A program made the position numbers and the translations under genes. From positions 372,001-436,000 of the forward strand of contig NZ_JNWO01000003.1 of NCBI RefSeq assembly GCF_000716435.1: a stretch of DNA of 64,000 nucleotides, read 5' to 3'. The DNA is from Streptomyces xylophagus. Its GTDB lineage: Bacteria > Actinomycetota > Actinomycetes > Streptomycetales > Streptomycetaceae. The notes under the pieces are model-generated. The model did not search any database. It was given only the letters and a program-made list of their open reading frames with translations, and was not told the origin of the DNA. Of the stretch, positions 33,286 through 41,595 are shown in pieces (position 1 is the first letter of the stretch; the number at the start of each line of letters is the position of its first letter).

Positions 33286-34695
33286 TCAGACGACTACGGA
33301 TCCACTGCCGGCCAGGACCTCGGGCCGCAGCAGGGCGGCAAGCGTCTCGGCGGGCAACAGGCCCTTTTCCAGCACCAGTTCGGCCACGCCCCGGCCGCTC
33401 GCGAGGGCCTCCTTGGCGATGTCGGTGGCGGCCGTGTACCCGATGTGTGGGTTCAGCGCGGTCACCAGACCGATGGAGTTCTCCACGCTCGCGCGCAGCG
33501 CCTCGGTGTTGGCGGTGATGCCGTCCACACAGCGCTCGGCAAGCGTGAGGCAGGCAGCCCGCAGATGCGTGATGCTCTCCGACAGCGAGTGCAGGATGAT
33601 CGGCTCGAAGGCGTTGAGCTGGAGCTGTCCTGCCTCGGCGGCCATCGTGATGGTGACGTCGTTGCCGATCACCTCGAAGGCGACCTGGTTGACGACCTCG
33701 GGGATCACCGGGTTGACCTTCCCGGGCATGATGCTCGAACCGGCCTGCACCGGCGGCAGGTTGATCTCCCCCAGCCCCGCACGCGGCCCCGAGGACAGCA
33801 GCCGCAGATCGTTGCAGCTCTTGGACAGCTTGACCGCGACCCGCTTCAGCACACCCGACATCTGGACGAACGCCCCGCAGTCCTGCGTGGCTTCGACCAG
33901 GTTGGCCGCCGTCACGAGCGGCAGCCCGGTGATCTCGGCGAGGTGCCGCCGCGCCGACTCGGCATACCCTGCCGGTGCATTGAGCCCGGTCCCGATGGCT
34001 GTGGCCCCCAGGTTGATCTCATGGATCAACTTGACGGCCTCGTCAAGACGTTGACGATCCTCGTCAATCATGACCGCATACGCCGAGAACTCTTGACCGA
34101 GCGTCATCGGCACCGCGTCCTGCAACTGTGTACGGCCCATCTTGAGCACATCACGAAACTCGACGGCCTTACGGGCAAAAGCGTCCTGCAGTACAGACAT
34201 TGACGCGATCAATCCATGTACGGCAAAGACAGTCGCTATCTTGACCGCGGTCGGATACACGTCATTGGTTGACTGGCCAAGGTTGACGTCCTCGTTCGGG
34301 TGCAGGAACTGATACTCCCCCTTGCCGTGCCCCAGCAACTCCAACGCCCGGTTCGCGACAACCTCGTTGGCGTTCATGTTGGTCGAGGTACCGGCCCCAC
34401 CCTGCACCACGTCCACGACGAACTGGTCGTGCAGCTTCCCGTCCCGAATCTCCCGACAGGCGGCGACAATGACGGCCGTCTTCTCCGGCGACAGCAGCCC
34501 CAACTCCTCATTGGCGAGAGCGGCGGCCTCCTTGACGGCGGCAAGAGCATTGATCAAGTGCGGGTAGACGGAGATCGGCGTCCCGGTGATGGGGAAGTTC
34601 TCGGTGGCCCGCAGGGTGTGAACACCCCAGTAGGCATCGCCGGGTACGTCCCTATCCCCGAGCAGATCATGTTCGCGACGGGTAACAGCAGACAT
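33286..34695 (-). CDS. aspA: Aspartate ammonia-lyase (aspartase)
   Basis: 469 residues of the fumarase/aspartase superfamily. GGAGTSTNMNANEVVANRAL and HPNEDVNLGQSTNDVYPTA form two active-site regions, and the signature GSSIMPGKVNPVIPE holds the catalytic Ser loop. GTSTNMN favours aspartase over fumarase. It converts L-aspartate to fumarate and ammonia and so feeds the TCA cycle with the product of the upstream asparaginase. AAAGAGGA precedes the ATG. The 92-bp gap upstream contains the second copy of the interspersed repeat. Confidence 0.9.
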   Translation of the reverse strand: MSAVTRREHDLLGDRDVPGDAYWGVHTLRATENFPITGTPISVYPHLINALAAVKEAAALANEELGLLSPEKTAVIVAACREIRDGKLHDQFVVDVVQGGAGTSTNMNANEVVANRALELLGHGKGEYQFLHPNEDVNLGQSTNDVYPTAVKIATVFAVHGLIASMSVLQDAFARKAVEFRDVLKMGRTQLQDAVPMTLGQEFSAYAVMIDEDRQRLDEAVKLIHEINLGATAIGTGLNAPAGYAESARRHLAEITGLPLVTAANLVEATQDCGAFVQMSGVLKRVAVKLSKSCNDLRLLSSGPRAGLGEINLPPVQAGSSIMPGKVNPVIPEVVNQVAFEVIGNDVTITMAAEAGQLQLNAFEPIILHSLSESITHLRAACLTLAERCVDGITANTEALRASVENSIGLVTALNPHIGYTAATDIAKEALASGRGVAELVLEKGLLPAETLAALLRPEVLAGSGSVVV

Positions 34696-34725
34696 GGGGT
34701 CCTCTTTCCAACAGCGTTCAGGTCA

Positions 34726-34771
34726 TTTAGGGGCGCGGGGAACTGCGCGACCAGCCACAACGGACCCGCAG
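34726..34771. repeat. 46-bp interspersed intergenic repeat, copy 2
   Basis: Starts TTTAGGGGCGCGGGGAACTG and ends CCCGCAG. It has the same length and orientation as the copy at 28437 with four mismatches. It lies between the asparaginase stop and the aspartase start, which are transcribed in the opposite sense to the rho-linked copy, so it is not strand-specific. Confidence 0.7.
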
Positions 34772-34787
34772 CGACCCAATAACCGAT

Positions 34788-35807
34788 CTAGGCACACGCA
34801 GACAACGGCGACACCGGGTCCAATGCACGCACCGGCCGAACACAACCCACCGGCTCCCCACCACCGAGCAACGACTCCCCCGCAAACTCGCCGAGCAGAG
34901 AGGCCGAAACCCCGGCCCGCGCAAGCCCAGCGGCAGCGACAGGCACTCGCGCCCGATTAGCCCCGTCCGCGATCTTCACAGCAACGGCCCGCCCATCAGG
35001 CAACGCGGCAACCTCAACCCCCTCGAACCCGTCCTTGGCGAGAAGCCCCGGCACGGCCCGCATCAACGCGGCCACGTCCCGCCCGGCCCCGGACGCCATC
35101 TCGGCATACTCCCGCATCGCATCCGCAACTCGCGCCTCAGGCGTACCTGGCTCCGCAGTAGTGATCCGAGCAACAGCCCGAGCAAGCCCGTGCAGGGAGA
35201 TGGAGAACAAAGGAGCCCCGCACCCATCGACACTCACCCGAGCAATCCGCTGCCCGGTGAGATCCTCGACGATCTCCGCGATCGCCTGCTGAAGCGGATG
35301 CCCGGGGTCGAGATAGTCGTCGAGCGACCAGCCATTGAGCTTCGACACGTACAACATCGCCGCATGCTTCCCGGAACAGTTCTGGGCAAGCCGGGACGGG
35401 GGCCGCCCTTCGCGCACCCAGACATCCCGCACGACCGGGTCGAACGGCAGGTCAGGAACGTTGCGCAGATCGGACTCGGTGAGCCCGGCGAGTTCAAGAA
35501 TCCGCCGGGCCCCGGCGAGGTGACGTTCCTCGCCGGAGTGGCTGGCCGCGGCGAGCGAGAGCAGCTCACCGTCGAGCGGCAACCCGGCGCGCACCATGGC
35601 GACGGCCTGCACCGGCTTGATCGCCGAGCGCGGATAGAACGCCGCCTCGATGTCGCCGATCTGGAGCTGGACCTGGCCGTCGGCATTGAGGACGACGACC
35701 GAGCCGTAGTGGATGCCCTCGATCATTCCGCCGCGTATGAGGTGGGCGACGGGTGCGTGGAGGGGTTCACGGACGAGGGGTGGGTCCGCGAGGGGACTGC
35801 TGTACAT
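34788..35807 (-). CDS. L-asparaginase (thermolabile, AnsA/PF06089 type)
   Basis: 339 residues of the Rhizobium-type asparaginase family, unrelated to E. coli AnsB. YPRSAIKPVQAVAMV has the nucleophilic Ser-X-X-Lys. NCSGKHAAML and VDGCGAPLFSISLHGLA give the second Ser-Lys pair and the Cys/Asp metal-site block. It hydrolyses L-asparagine to aspartate and ammonia. It starts 33 bp after the permease stop. With the permease before it and aspartase after it, the order of genes follows the route of the substrate: uptake, deamidation, deamination. Confidence 0.88.
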   Translation of the reverse strand: MYSSPLADPPLVREPLHAPVAHLIRGGMIEGIHYGSVVVLNADGQVQLQIGDIEAAFYPRSAIKPVQAVAMVRAGLPLDGELLSLAAASHSGEERHLAGARRILELAGLTESDLRNVPDLPFDPVVRDVWVREGRPPSRLAQNCSGKHAAMLYVSKLNGWSLDDYLDPGHPLQQAIAEIVEDLTGQRIARVSVDGCGAPLFSISLHGLARAVARITTAEPGTPEARVADAMREYAEMASGAGRDVAALMRAVPGLLAKDGFEGVEVAALPDGRAVAVKIADGANRARVPVAAAGLARAGVSASLLGEFAGESLLGGGEPVGCVRPVRALDPVSPLSACA

Positions 35808-35839
35808 CTCTGCCTGTCGGGGTCAGGACGACGTGGGTC

Positions 35840-37303
35840 TCACGCGTCGGTTGCGGAGGTGGACGTGCTCGCCACGCGGCGGCGGACGGCGAACCATCCG
35901 GCGACCAGCGCGGCGGCGATCAGCGGCAGACAGAGCACGGTGGTGCGTCCGGCGCCGCCGTCGGCGTACATGAGGACCAGGACGGAGGCGAGGAAGGCCA
36001 GCGTCACGAGTTCGGTCCAGGGAGAGCCCGGCAACCGGTAGCCGGGGCGCGTCAGTTCGCCCTTCTCGGTCTTCTGCCAGAAGAGGAGGTGACAGAGCAT
36101 GATCATGCCCCAGGTGGAGAGGATGCCGATCGCCGCGAAGTTCAGGACGATCTCGAACGCGTCCGCCGGGACCACGAAGTTGAGGCCGACGCCGAGGACG
36201 CAGATGCCGCTGGTGAGCAGGATGCCGCCATAGGGGACCTGGCTGCGGCTCATCACTGAGGTGAACTTGGGGGCGGAGCCGGACATCGCCATGGAGCGGA
36301 GGATGCGACCGGTCGAGTACAGGCCGGAGTTGAGGGAGGACATGGCCGCGGTGAGGACGACGAGGTTCATGACGCCGCCGGCGGCCGGGATGCCGATGTT
36401 CGACAGCACGGTCACGAAGGGACTCTGGCCCGCGCTGTACTTGTTCCACGGCAGCAGCATCGACAGCAGGACGACCGAGCCGACGTAGAAGAGGCCGACG
36501 CGCCACATGATCGAGTTGATCGCCTTCGGCATGATCTTCTCGGGGTTCTCGGTCTCGCCGGCGGCGACGCCGACCAGTTCGACGGAGGCGTAGGCGAAGA
36601 CGACGCCCTGGATGATCAGGAGCATGGGCAGCAGGCCGTTGGGGAAGATGCCGCCGTTGTCGGTGATCAGGGACGGGCCGGGGGTGGTGCCGTCGACCTG
36701 GTGCTGGGTGACCAGCAGGAAGATGCCGATCAGCATGAAGACGACGAGCGCGCTGACCTTGATGATCGCGAACCAGAACTCCAGCTCGCCGAACATCCGC
36801 ACCGAGATCAAGTTGACCGTCAAGACGACCGCGAGGGCGATCAACGCGATCAACCATTGAGGGATGTCGGAGAACATGCCCCAGTAGTGGGTGTAGACGG
36901 CCACCGCGGTGATGTCGGCGATGCCGGTGGTGGCCCAGTTGAGGAAGTACATCCAGCCCGCTACGTACGCACCCTTCTCTCCGAGGAACTCCCGGGCGTA
37001 CGACACGAAGGCGCCGGACGAGGGCCGGTACAGGACGAGTTCGCCCAGGGCGCGGACGACGAGGAAGGCGAAGAGTCCGCAGACCGCGTACGCGATGAAC
37101 AGCGAGGGGCCGGCGTCGGCGAGGCGGCCGCCCGCGCCGAGGAAGAGGCCGGTGCCTATCGCGCCGCCGATGGCGATCATGTTGACGTGCCGGGACTTCA
37201 GGGACTTGCTGTAGCCGGCGTCTCCGGCGTCGACATGCCCGGATCGTTTCTGCACGCCGTCGTGCAGGGGCTGCTCGCTGTCGTGCAGGGACTGCTCGCT
37301 CAC
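35840..37303 (-). CDS. Amino acid permease, probably asparagine (AnsP-like)
   Basis: 487 residues, APC superfamily with 12 TM helices. [20 protein letters not shown] is the TM1 substrate-binding signature, [19 protein letters not shown] follows TM3, and [20 protein letters not shown] is the conserved cytoplasmic loop. Proton-coupled uptake of asparagine is inferred from the downstream asparaginase. The GTG start overlaps the regulator stop (GTGA). The N-terminal tail carries a tandem peptide repeat ([14 protein letters not shown]) made by a short duplication, before the first helix. Confidence 0.85.
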   Translation of the reverse strand: MSEQSLHDSEQPLHDGVQKRSGHVDAGDAGYSKSLKSRHVNMIAIGGAIGTGLFLGAGGRLADAGPSLFIAYAVCGLFAFLVVRALGELVLYRPSSGAFVSYAREFLGEKGAYVAGWMYFLNWATTGIADITAVAVYTHYWGMFSDIPQWLIALIALAVVLTVNLISVRMFGELEFWFAIIKVSALVVFMLIGIFLLVTQHQVDGTTPGPSLITDNGGIFPNGLLPMLLIIQGVVFAYASVELVGVAAGETENPEKIMPKAINSIMWRVGLFYVGSVVLLSMLLPWNKYSAGQSPFVTVLSNIGIPAAGGVMNLVVLTAAMSSLNSGLYSTGRILRSMAMSGSAPKFTSVMSRSQVPYGGILLTSGICVLGVGLNFVVPADAFEIVLNFAAIGILSTWGMIMLCHLLFWQKTEKGELTRPGYRLPGSPWTELVTLAFLASVLVLMYADGGAGRTTVLCLPLIAAALVAGWFAVRRRVASTSTSATDA

Positions 37304-38031
37304 GCCTCGGGTCCGCCTTCCGTGGGGGTGTCCGTGCGCGCGGGGCGCACGATGTCGGTGAGGGTCGTCTCGACCCGGTCGAGGTGGTGGGACATGGCCT
37401 CGACGGCGTCCGCCTCGCTGCCGTCGATCAGCGCCTCGACGATCGCCCGGTGTTCGCGGTTGGACTGCTCGCGACGGCCGCCGAGTTCGTTGAGGAACGC
37501 GGACTGGCGGGCCAGCGCGTCACGGATCTCCTCGATGACCCGGCGGAACACCGGGTTCTGGGCGGCCTCCGCCACCGCGAGGTGGAAGAGCGTGTCCATC
37601 GCGACCCACGCGGTGGTGTCCGTCTCCCGTTCCATGCGGTCCAGGAGGTGGGCCAGGTGGTCCAGGTTCTCCGGGGTGCGGCGCACCGCCGCGTACCCGG
37701 CGACCGGGATCTCGACGTGGCGGCGCACTTCCAGCAGGTCGCTGGCCGCGTAGTCGCCGAAGGTCGGGTCCTCCACGGCGTTGGCCACCACGAAGGTGCC
37801 CTTGCCGGTCTTGGAGACGGTCAGCCCCATGGTCTGCAGGGCCCGCAGGGCCTCGCGGAGCACGGGCCTGCTGATCTCCAGGGTGCGGCACAGCTCCGCC
37901 TCGGAGGGGAGCTTGTCGCCGATGGCGTAGTCGCCGCGCTCGATGGCGCCGCGGAGGTGGACAAGCACCGCTTCCATGGCGCTGACGCGCCGCGGCCCGA
38001 CTCCACCTGTCTGGCTGTCTGACAGGTTCAC
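37300..38031 (-). CDS. GntR/FadR-type regulator of the asparagine operon
   Basis: 243 residues. The winged helix has [20 protein letters not shown] (recognition helix near residue 50) and [12 protein letters not shown] as the wing. The C-terminal FCD domain has helices with the Asp/His metal ligands ([26 protein letters not shown]). Ligands of FCD regulators are small organic acids, so aspartate, fumarate or a related acid is plausible. The GTG start at 38031 is embedded in a CTGTC/GACAG repeat region. It is the first gene of the operon and overlaps the permease start. Confidence 0.85.
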   Translation of the reverse strand: MNLSDSQTGGVGPRRVSAMEAVLVHLRGAIERGDYAIGDKLPSEAELCRTLEISRPVLREALRALQTMGLTVSKTGKGTFVVANAVEDPTFGDYAASDLLEVRRHVEIPVAGYAAVRRTPENLDHLAHLLDRMERETDTTAWVAMDTLFHLAVAEAAQNPVFRRVIEEIRDALARQSAFLNELGGRREQSNREHRAIVEALIDGSEADAVEAMSHHLDRVETTLTDIVRPARTDTPTEGGPEA

Positions 38032-38066
38032 GGACGTGATCCTGCGGGTGACAGGACAGTGCTGTC
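38005..38066. promoter_or_regulatory. Operator region with CTGTC/GACAG half-sites
   Basis: ACCTGTC (38005-38011) and GACAGGT (38021-38027) form a 7-bp inverted repeat at the start codon of the FadR-type gene. GACAG-TG-CTGTC lies at 38055-38066. The 11-mer GACAGTGCTGT recurs upstream of uppP at 39022-39032. Autoregulation by the FCD regulator is inferred. Confidence 0.45.
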
Positions 38067-38073
38067 AAGCGAT

Positions 38074-38129
38074 CGGAAAAGAAAAATTCAGCGGGCGTGA
38101 AGCCTGAAAATCCGGCTTCACGCCCGCTG
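38074..38129 (-). terminator. Strong intrinsic terminator after uppP
   Basis: CAGCGGGCGTGAAGCC (38089-38104) and GGCTTCACGCCCGCTG (38114-38129) make a perfect 16-bp stem with a 9-base loop. Leftward it is followed by AATTTTTCTTTTCC, a proper T tract, 31 bp after the uppP stop. It insulates uppP from the asparagine operon. Confidence 0.9.
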
Positions 38130-38159
38130 TGATGATCGTCCGCGCGGTGTCAGTGCCTG

Positions 38160-38996
38160 TCAGCTGTCGAGCACACCTGTGCCGAGCAGCCCGAACAGCA
38201 GCAGACCGATGACGATCCGGTAGATCACGAACGCGTTGAAGGAGTGCTTGGCGACGAACTTCAGCAGCCAGGCGATGGAGGCGTAGGCCACCACGAACGA
38301 CACGATCGTGCCGACGGCCAGCGGGGCGGCGCCCACTCCCGCCCCCAGGGCGTCCTTCAGCTCGTAGATACCGGCGCCGGTGAGGGCGGGGATGCCGAGG
38401 AAGAAGGAGAGCCGGGTCGCGGCGACGCGGTCCAGGTCGAGGATGAGCCCGGTGGACATGGTGGCGCCGGAACGCGAGAAGCCGGGGAAGAGCAGCGCGA
38501 GGATCTGCGAACTGCCCACCAGCATCGCGTCCTTGAACGTGACGTCGTCCTCACCGCGCTTGTGGCGGCCCATCTGGTCGGCCGCCCACATGACACCACT
38601 ACCGACGATCAGTGAGGCGGCCACCACCCACAGCGAGCCGAGCGGCCCGTCGATGAGGGGCTTCGCGGCCAGGCCCACCAGGACGATCGGGATCGTCGCG
38701 TAGATCACCCACCAGGCGAACTTGTAGTCGTGGTGATAGCGCTCCTCGCGATTGCGCAGACCACGGCCCCACGCGGACACGATCCGCACGATGTCCTTGA
38801 AGAAGTACACGAGCACGGCGGCGATGGCACCGACCTGGATGACGGCCGAGAACCCGACGACGGAATCGTCGTCGACGGGGATCTTCATCAGCCCCTCGAC
38901 GATCTTCAGATGGCCGGTCGAGGAGACCGGAAGGAACTCGGTCACCCCCTCGACGACTCCGAGGACGGCGGCCTGACCGACGCTGATGACGCTCAT
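38160..38996 (-). CDS. uppP: Undecaprenyl-diphosphatase UppP/BacA
   Basis: 278 residues, eight-TM integral membrane protein. GVVEGVTEFLPVSSTGHL supplies the E-X3-E motif and FPGFSRSGATMSTG the PGXSRSG motif, the two halves of the active site. It dephosphorylates undecaprenyl diphosphate to recycle the lipid carrier of peptidoglycan and confers bacitracin tolerance. ATG 38996 is chosen. The frame stays open 45 codons upstream but that part is Arg/Ser-rich with no family similarity. Single gene between two terminators. Confidence 0.93.
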   Translation of the reverse strand: MSVISVGQAAVLGVVEGVTEFLPVSSTGHLKIVEGLMKIPVDDDSVVGFSAVIQVGAIAAVLVYFFKDIVRIVSAWGRGLRNREERYHHDYKFAWWVIYATIPIVLVGLAAKPLIDGPLGSLWVVAASLIVGSGVMWAADQMGRHKRGEDDVTFKDAMLVGSSQILALLFPGFSRSGATMSTGLILDLDRVAATRLSFFLGIPALTGAGIYELKDALGAGVGAAPLAVGTIVSFVVAYASIAWLLKFVAKHSFNAFVIYRIVIGLLLFGLLGTGVLDS

Positions 38997-39021
38997 GAGA
39001 TCCAGTTCTTGGGAGTTGGTC

Positions 39022-39032
39022 GACAGTGCTGT
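39022..39032. promoter_or_regulatory. Second copy of GACAGTGCTGT upstream of uppP
   Basis: GACAGTGCTGT lies 26 bp before the uppP ATG and exactly matches 38055-38065 before the FadR-type gene. It may be a shared operator. No biochemical support exists in the sequence. Confidence 0.3.
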
Positions 39033-39059
39033 AGACAATAGCGCTGGGAGCGGTCCTGC

Positions 39060-39080
39060 TCGGGCGCGGGATCCGCCCGA
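39060..39080 (-). terminator. Hairpin after the crcB set
   Basis: TCGGGC (39060-39065) and GCCCGA (39075-39080) pair around GCGGGATCC, five bases after the leftward stop of the first crcB. Short stem without T tract. Confidence 0.45.
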
Positions 39081-39084
39081 TCTC

Positions 39085-39459
39085 TTACGCCCACAGGGCC
39101 TGCGCGATCGACACCCCGACAAATGCCGCACCGAGGCCCGCCATCACGCTGCCGACGACGTTGGCTGCAGCGTAGAGGCCCGCCCCTGTCTCGGTCAGCC
39201 GCAGTGTCTCGTACGAGAAGGTGGAGTACGTCGTCAGGGCCCCGCAAAGGCCTGTCCCCACGAGGAGTTGGAGATGTGAACTCGCCGCGCCGGCCGACGC
39301 GGCACCGGTCAGCACGCCGAGAATCAGACAGCCGGAGACGTTCACCGCGAAGGTGCCCCAGGGGAACACGGTGTCGTGTCTGGTCTGCACCGCGCGGTCG
39401 GTGAGATAGCGGAGCGGAGCACCTACGACGGCCCCCGCGACGACCAACAGCCAGTTCAC
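39085..39459 (-). CDS. crcB: CrcB/Fluc fluoride channel subunit
   Basis: 124 residues with four TM helices. [10 protein letters not shown] at the end of TM1, [12 protein letters not shown] in TM2 and the TTYSTFSYE box in TM3 are the conserved pore elements of Fluc channels. It forms dual-topology dimers that let F- leave the cell. The GTG start overlaps the DUF190 stop (GTGA). With the second crcB copy upstream, it probably makes a heterodimeric channel. Confidence 0.9.
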   Translation of the reverse strand: MNWLLVVAGAVVGAPLRYLTDRAVQTRHDTVFPWGTFAVNVSGCLILGVLTGAASAGAASSHLQLLVGTGLCGALTTYSTFSYETLRLTETGAGLYAAANVVGSVMAGLGAAFVGVSIAQALWA

Positions 39460-39836
39460 AACGACCTCTTACCCTTCCGGCCCGTTCCGCCGGAGTCGTC
39501 GAGACGGCCCACGTACCGTATGACCTCGCACTCGTCGAGGATCACCAGTCCTTCGCCGACGAGTTCGTCGAGCTGCGGCAGGAACTCCCGTACGCGCTCC
39601 TCGGTGTCCACGATCACGATCGCCACCGGCAGGTCCTCGCTCAGCGACAACAGCCGTGTGGTGTGGATCAGGGAGGAGGCGCCGAAGCCCTCGATGCCCC
39701 GGAAGACGCTGGCGCCGGCCAGCCCGGCCTTGTGGGCGCGGTGGACGATCTCCGTGTAGAGGGGCTTGTGGTGCCAGGTGTCGTTCTCGCCGATGAAGAT
39801 CGTCACCCGCAGGGCACTGCCGGTCAGCCTGGTCAT
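39456..39836 (-). CDS. DUF190 protein
   Basis: 126 residues beginning [20 protein letters not shown]. Conserved DUF190 parts are [26 protein letters not shown] and [19 protein letters not shown]. The fold is PII/GlnB-like. No reaction is established, but it is repeatedly found with crcB genes. ATG 39836 overlaps the upstream crcB stop and its 3' end overlaps the next crcB start, so all three are coupled. A regulatory role for the fluoride channel is inferred. Confidence 0.85.
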   Translation of the reverse strand: MTRLTGSALRVTIFIGENDTWHHKPLYTEIVHRAHKAGLAGASVFRGIEGFGASSLIHTTRLLSLSEDLPVAIVIVDTEERVREFLPQLDELVGEGLVILDECEVIRYVGRLDDSGGTGRKGKRSL

Positions 39837-40294
39837 CGCTGCCTCCACTTCAGGACCCGACGGGCCGCCGTCACCGCGAGCCACACCGCCGTGAGCGCCG
39901 CGAACAGGGTCGCGGCGAGATAGGCCAGCGCGGTGCGGGGATGGCCCGTGTCGACCAGTTTCTGGATGTCGACGGCGTACGTCGAAAAGGTGGTGAAGCC
40001 GCCGAGCACACCGGTGCCGAAGAACGGCCGCACCAGCCTGTGCGCGGCCCACACATCGGTGATCACCACCATGAACACGCCTATCACGGCACACCCGACG
40101 ACGTTGATCCAGAACGTCGTCCAGGGGAAACCGCCGCTCTGCGCGGGCCACCACACAGAGGCCGCGTAGCGTCCCGTGGCGCCGAGCGCGCCGCCGAGCG
40201 CGACCACCGCGACGACGGGTCCCTGCCCGCGCCAGACGGACGGACGCGGGGCCTGAGGGCGGGTGCGCAGGCTCTCGGCTTCGGGGGCTGACAT
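39833..40294 (-). CDS. crcB: CrcB/Fluc fluoride channel subunit (second)
   Basis: 153 residues. [30 protein letters not shown] and [16 protein letters not shown] match the Fluc motifs. The N terminus has a 30-residue hydrophilic extension not found in the other copy. ATG 40294 is used; a longer frame upstream to 40345 has no ribosome site. First gene of the crcB-DUF190-crcB operon. The 164-bp region upstream was searched for a fluoride riboswitch without a convincing match. Confidence 0.88.
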   Translation of the reverse strand: MSAPEAESLRTRPQAPRPSVWRGQGPVVAVVALGGALGATGRYAASVWWPAQSGGFPWTTFWINVVGCAVIGVFMVVITDVWAAHRLVRPFFGTGVLGGFTTFSTYAVDIQKLVDTGHPRTALAYLAATLFAALTAVWLAVTAARRVLKWRQR

Positions 40295-40458
40295 GGCCGT
40301 ACGTCTCCTACTCGTCGGGGGCCCTGGGGGCACACGCCTGTACAAGTAGGGACCGTTGGCGGCACCTCTGCCGCGGTTCGGGTACGGCGGGCCCCACCGC
40401 CGCGCCGCGAGAACTGATCACGGCCGGGCATCAGGTTAACGCCGGGGGCGTGCCGGGG

Positions 40459-41421
40459 TCACTTCGGGGCGGGCGGCTCGCACAGCGCGATCCCGCGCTC
40501 CCACACGCTGCCCAGCACCAGGTGCCCGGCGGCCTCGCACACGCTGGTGGCCATCCGGTACGCCGAGCCGCGCGCGGCGAGGTGATGGACGACGGTCCCG
40601 TCGTCGTCGAACGCCATGGCTCCGATCGTGCCGGTGGGGCGGAAGGGCACGCGCACGGCGACACGGGCCGCGGCCTGCCGTACGGCGGGTGAAGCCTGGT
40701 GGAGGAGCTCGAGCGGCGCGACGCGCGGGCCGGCCAGCGCCACCCAGATCGGCCCGTCCGGGCCGGCGCGCCAGAGGTTGTCGGGCATTCCGGGGAGGTC
40801 GTCGACGAAGGACTCGCTGCGGCCCTCCTTCGGTCCGGTGAGCCAGTAGCGGGTCAGGCGGCGGGCGCCGGTTTCCACGACGACCAGGAAGGACTCGTCG
40901 GCGCTCGGGGCGAGCCCGTTGGCGAACTGGAGTCCGTCCAGGAGGACTTCGGGACTGTCGGCGCCCGGTGCGAGGCGCAACAGCCGTCCCGTGCCGGTGT
41001 GTTCGACGATGTCGCCGATCCACCGCTCCATCGGGTGGCGGAGGCTGAAGACGGTGAAGTACACACTGCCGTCCGACAGCGCGACCACGTTGCTGCCGCC
41101 CCGCAGCGGCTCCCCCGCCACGGAGTCGGCGAGGACGCGTACGGTTCCGTCCGCCAAGTCGACGCGCAGGAGCCCTCGTTCCGCGTCGGCCACCAACAGA
41201 GCGTCGTCCGGGAGGAGTTCGAGGCCGAGCGGCCGACCGCCGGTGTCGGCGAGGGTCTCCACCCGTACCGCCTCGGGATCGATCAGACCATCGAGGCGCA
41301 GGATGCGGCCGTCCTCGACGCCGGTCAGCACCCGGCCGCGGGCGTCGGCCACCACGTCCTCCGGGCCGCGGCCGCCGATCGCGACGTAACGGCGGGCGAG
41401 CAGGGCCTCGGGTCGGTCCAT
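40459..41421 (-). CDS. SMP-30/strictosidine-synthase-like beta-propeller protein
   Basis: 320 residues forming a six-bladed propeller of the SMP-30/gluconolactonase/strictosidine-synthase-like superfamily. LQFANGLAPSADESFLVVVE, RYWLTGPKEG and DDLPGMPDNLWR are the conserved strictosidine-synthase-type blocks. In bacteria these are usually calcium-dependent lactonases or esterases. ATG 41421 is chosen because GGAGG lies five bases before it; a GTG 27 bp upstream is weaker. It diverges from the BrkB-family gene. Substrate unknown. Confidence 0.82.
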   Translation of the reverse strand: MDRPEALLARRYVAIGGRGPEDVVADARGRVLTGVEDGRILRLDGLIDPEAVRVETLADTGGRPLGLELLPDDALLVADAERGLLRVDLADGTVRVLADSVAGEPLRGGSNVVALSDGSVYFTVFSLRHPMERWIGDIVEHTGTGRLLRLAPGADSPEVLLDGLQFANGLAPSADESFLVVVETGARRLTRYWLTGPKEGRSESFVDDLPGMPDNLWRAGPDGPIWVALAGPRVAPLELLHQASPAVRQAAARVAVRVPFRPTGTIGAMAFDDDGTVVHHLAARGSAYRMATSVCEAAGHLVLGSVWERGIALCEPPAPK

Positions 41422-41553
41422 GAAATCCTCCACGGTTCGGGTCGGCACGCGTACGCTTGCTTTTCCTCCCGGTCATCGCCCACACGGTCGCGTTTGCCGA
41501 GCGTATTCCTGGTGACCCGGAGCGCGCTGCCGGTCGGTGAGAAGGGGGCCCTC

Positions 41554-41595
41554 ATGTCGTGGTCGGCCGCCCGCCGTTCGGGAGGTCCGCGGTGA
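41554..41595 (+). CDS. Possible 13-codon leader ORF before the BrkB-family gene
   Basis: ATG 41554 with AGAAGGGGG seven bases upstream opens MSWSAARRSGGPR and stops at a TGA that overlaps the GTG of the next gene (GTGA). It could couple translation of the membrane protein. Low certainty, because such short frames arise by chance. Confidence 0.25.
   Translation: MSWSAARRSGGPR

Noticed and set aside
40295-40458. Possible fluoride riboswitch upstream of the crcB set
   Set aside because: Minus-strand fragments such as GGTGCCGCCAAC and CCCTAC recall parts of the crcB RNA, but the GAUG segments, the second hairpin and the pseudoknot pairing could not be placed.
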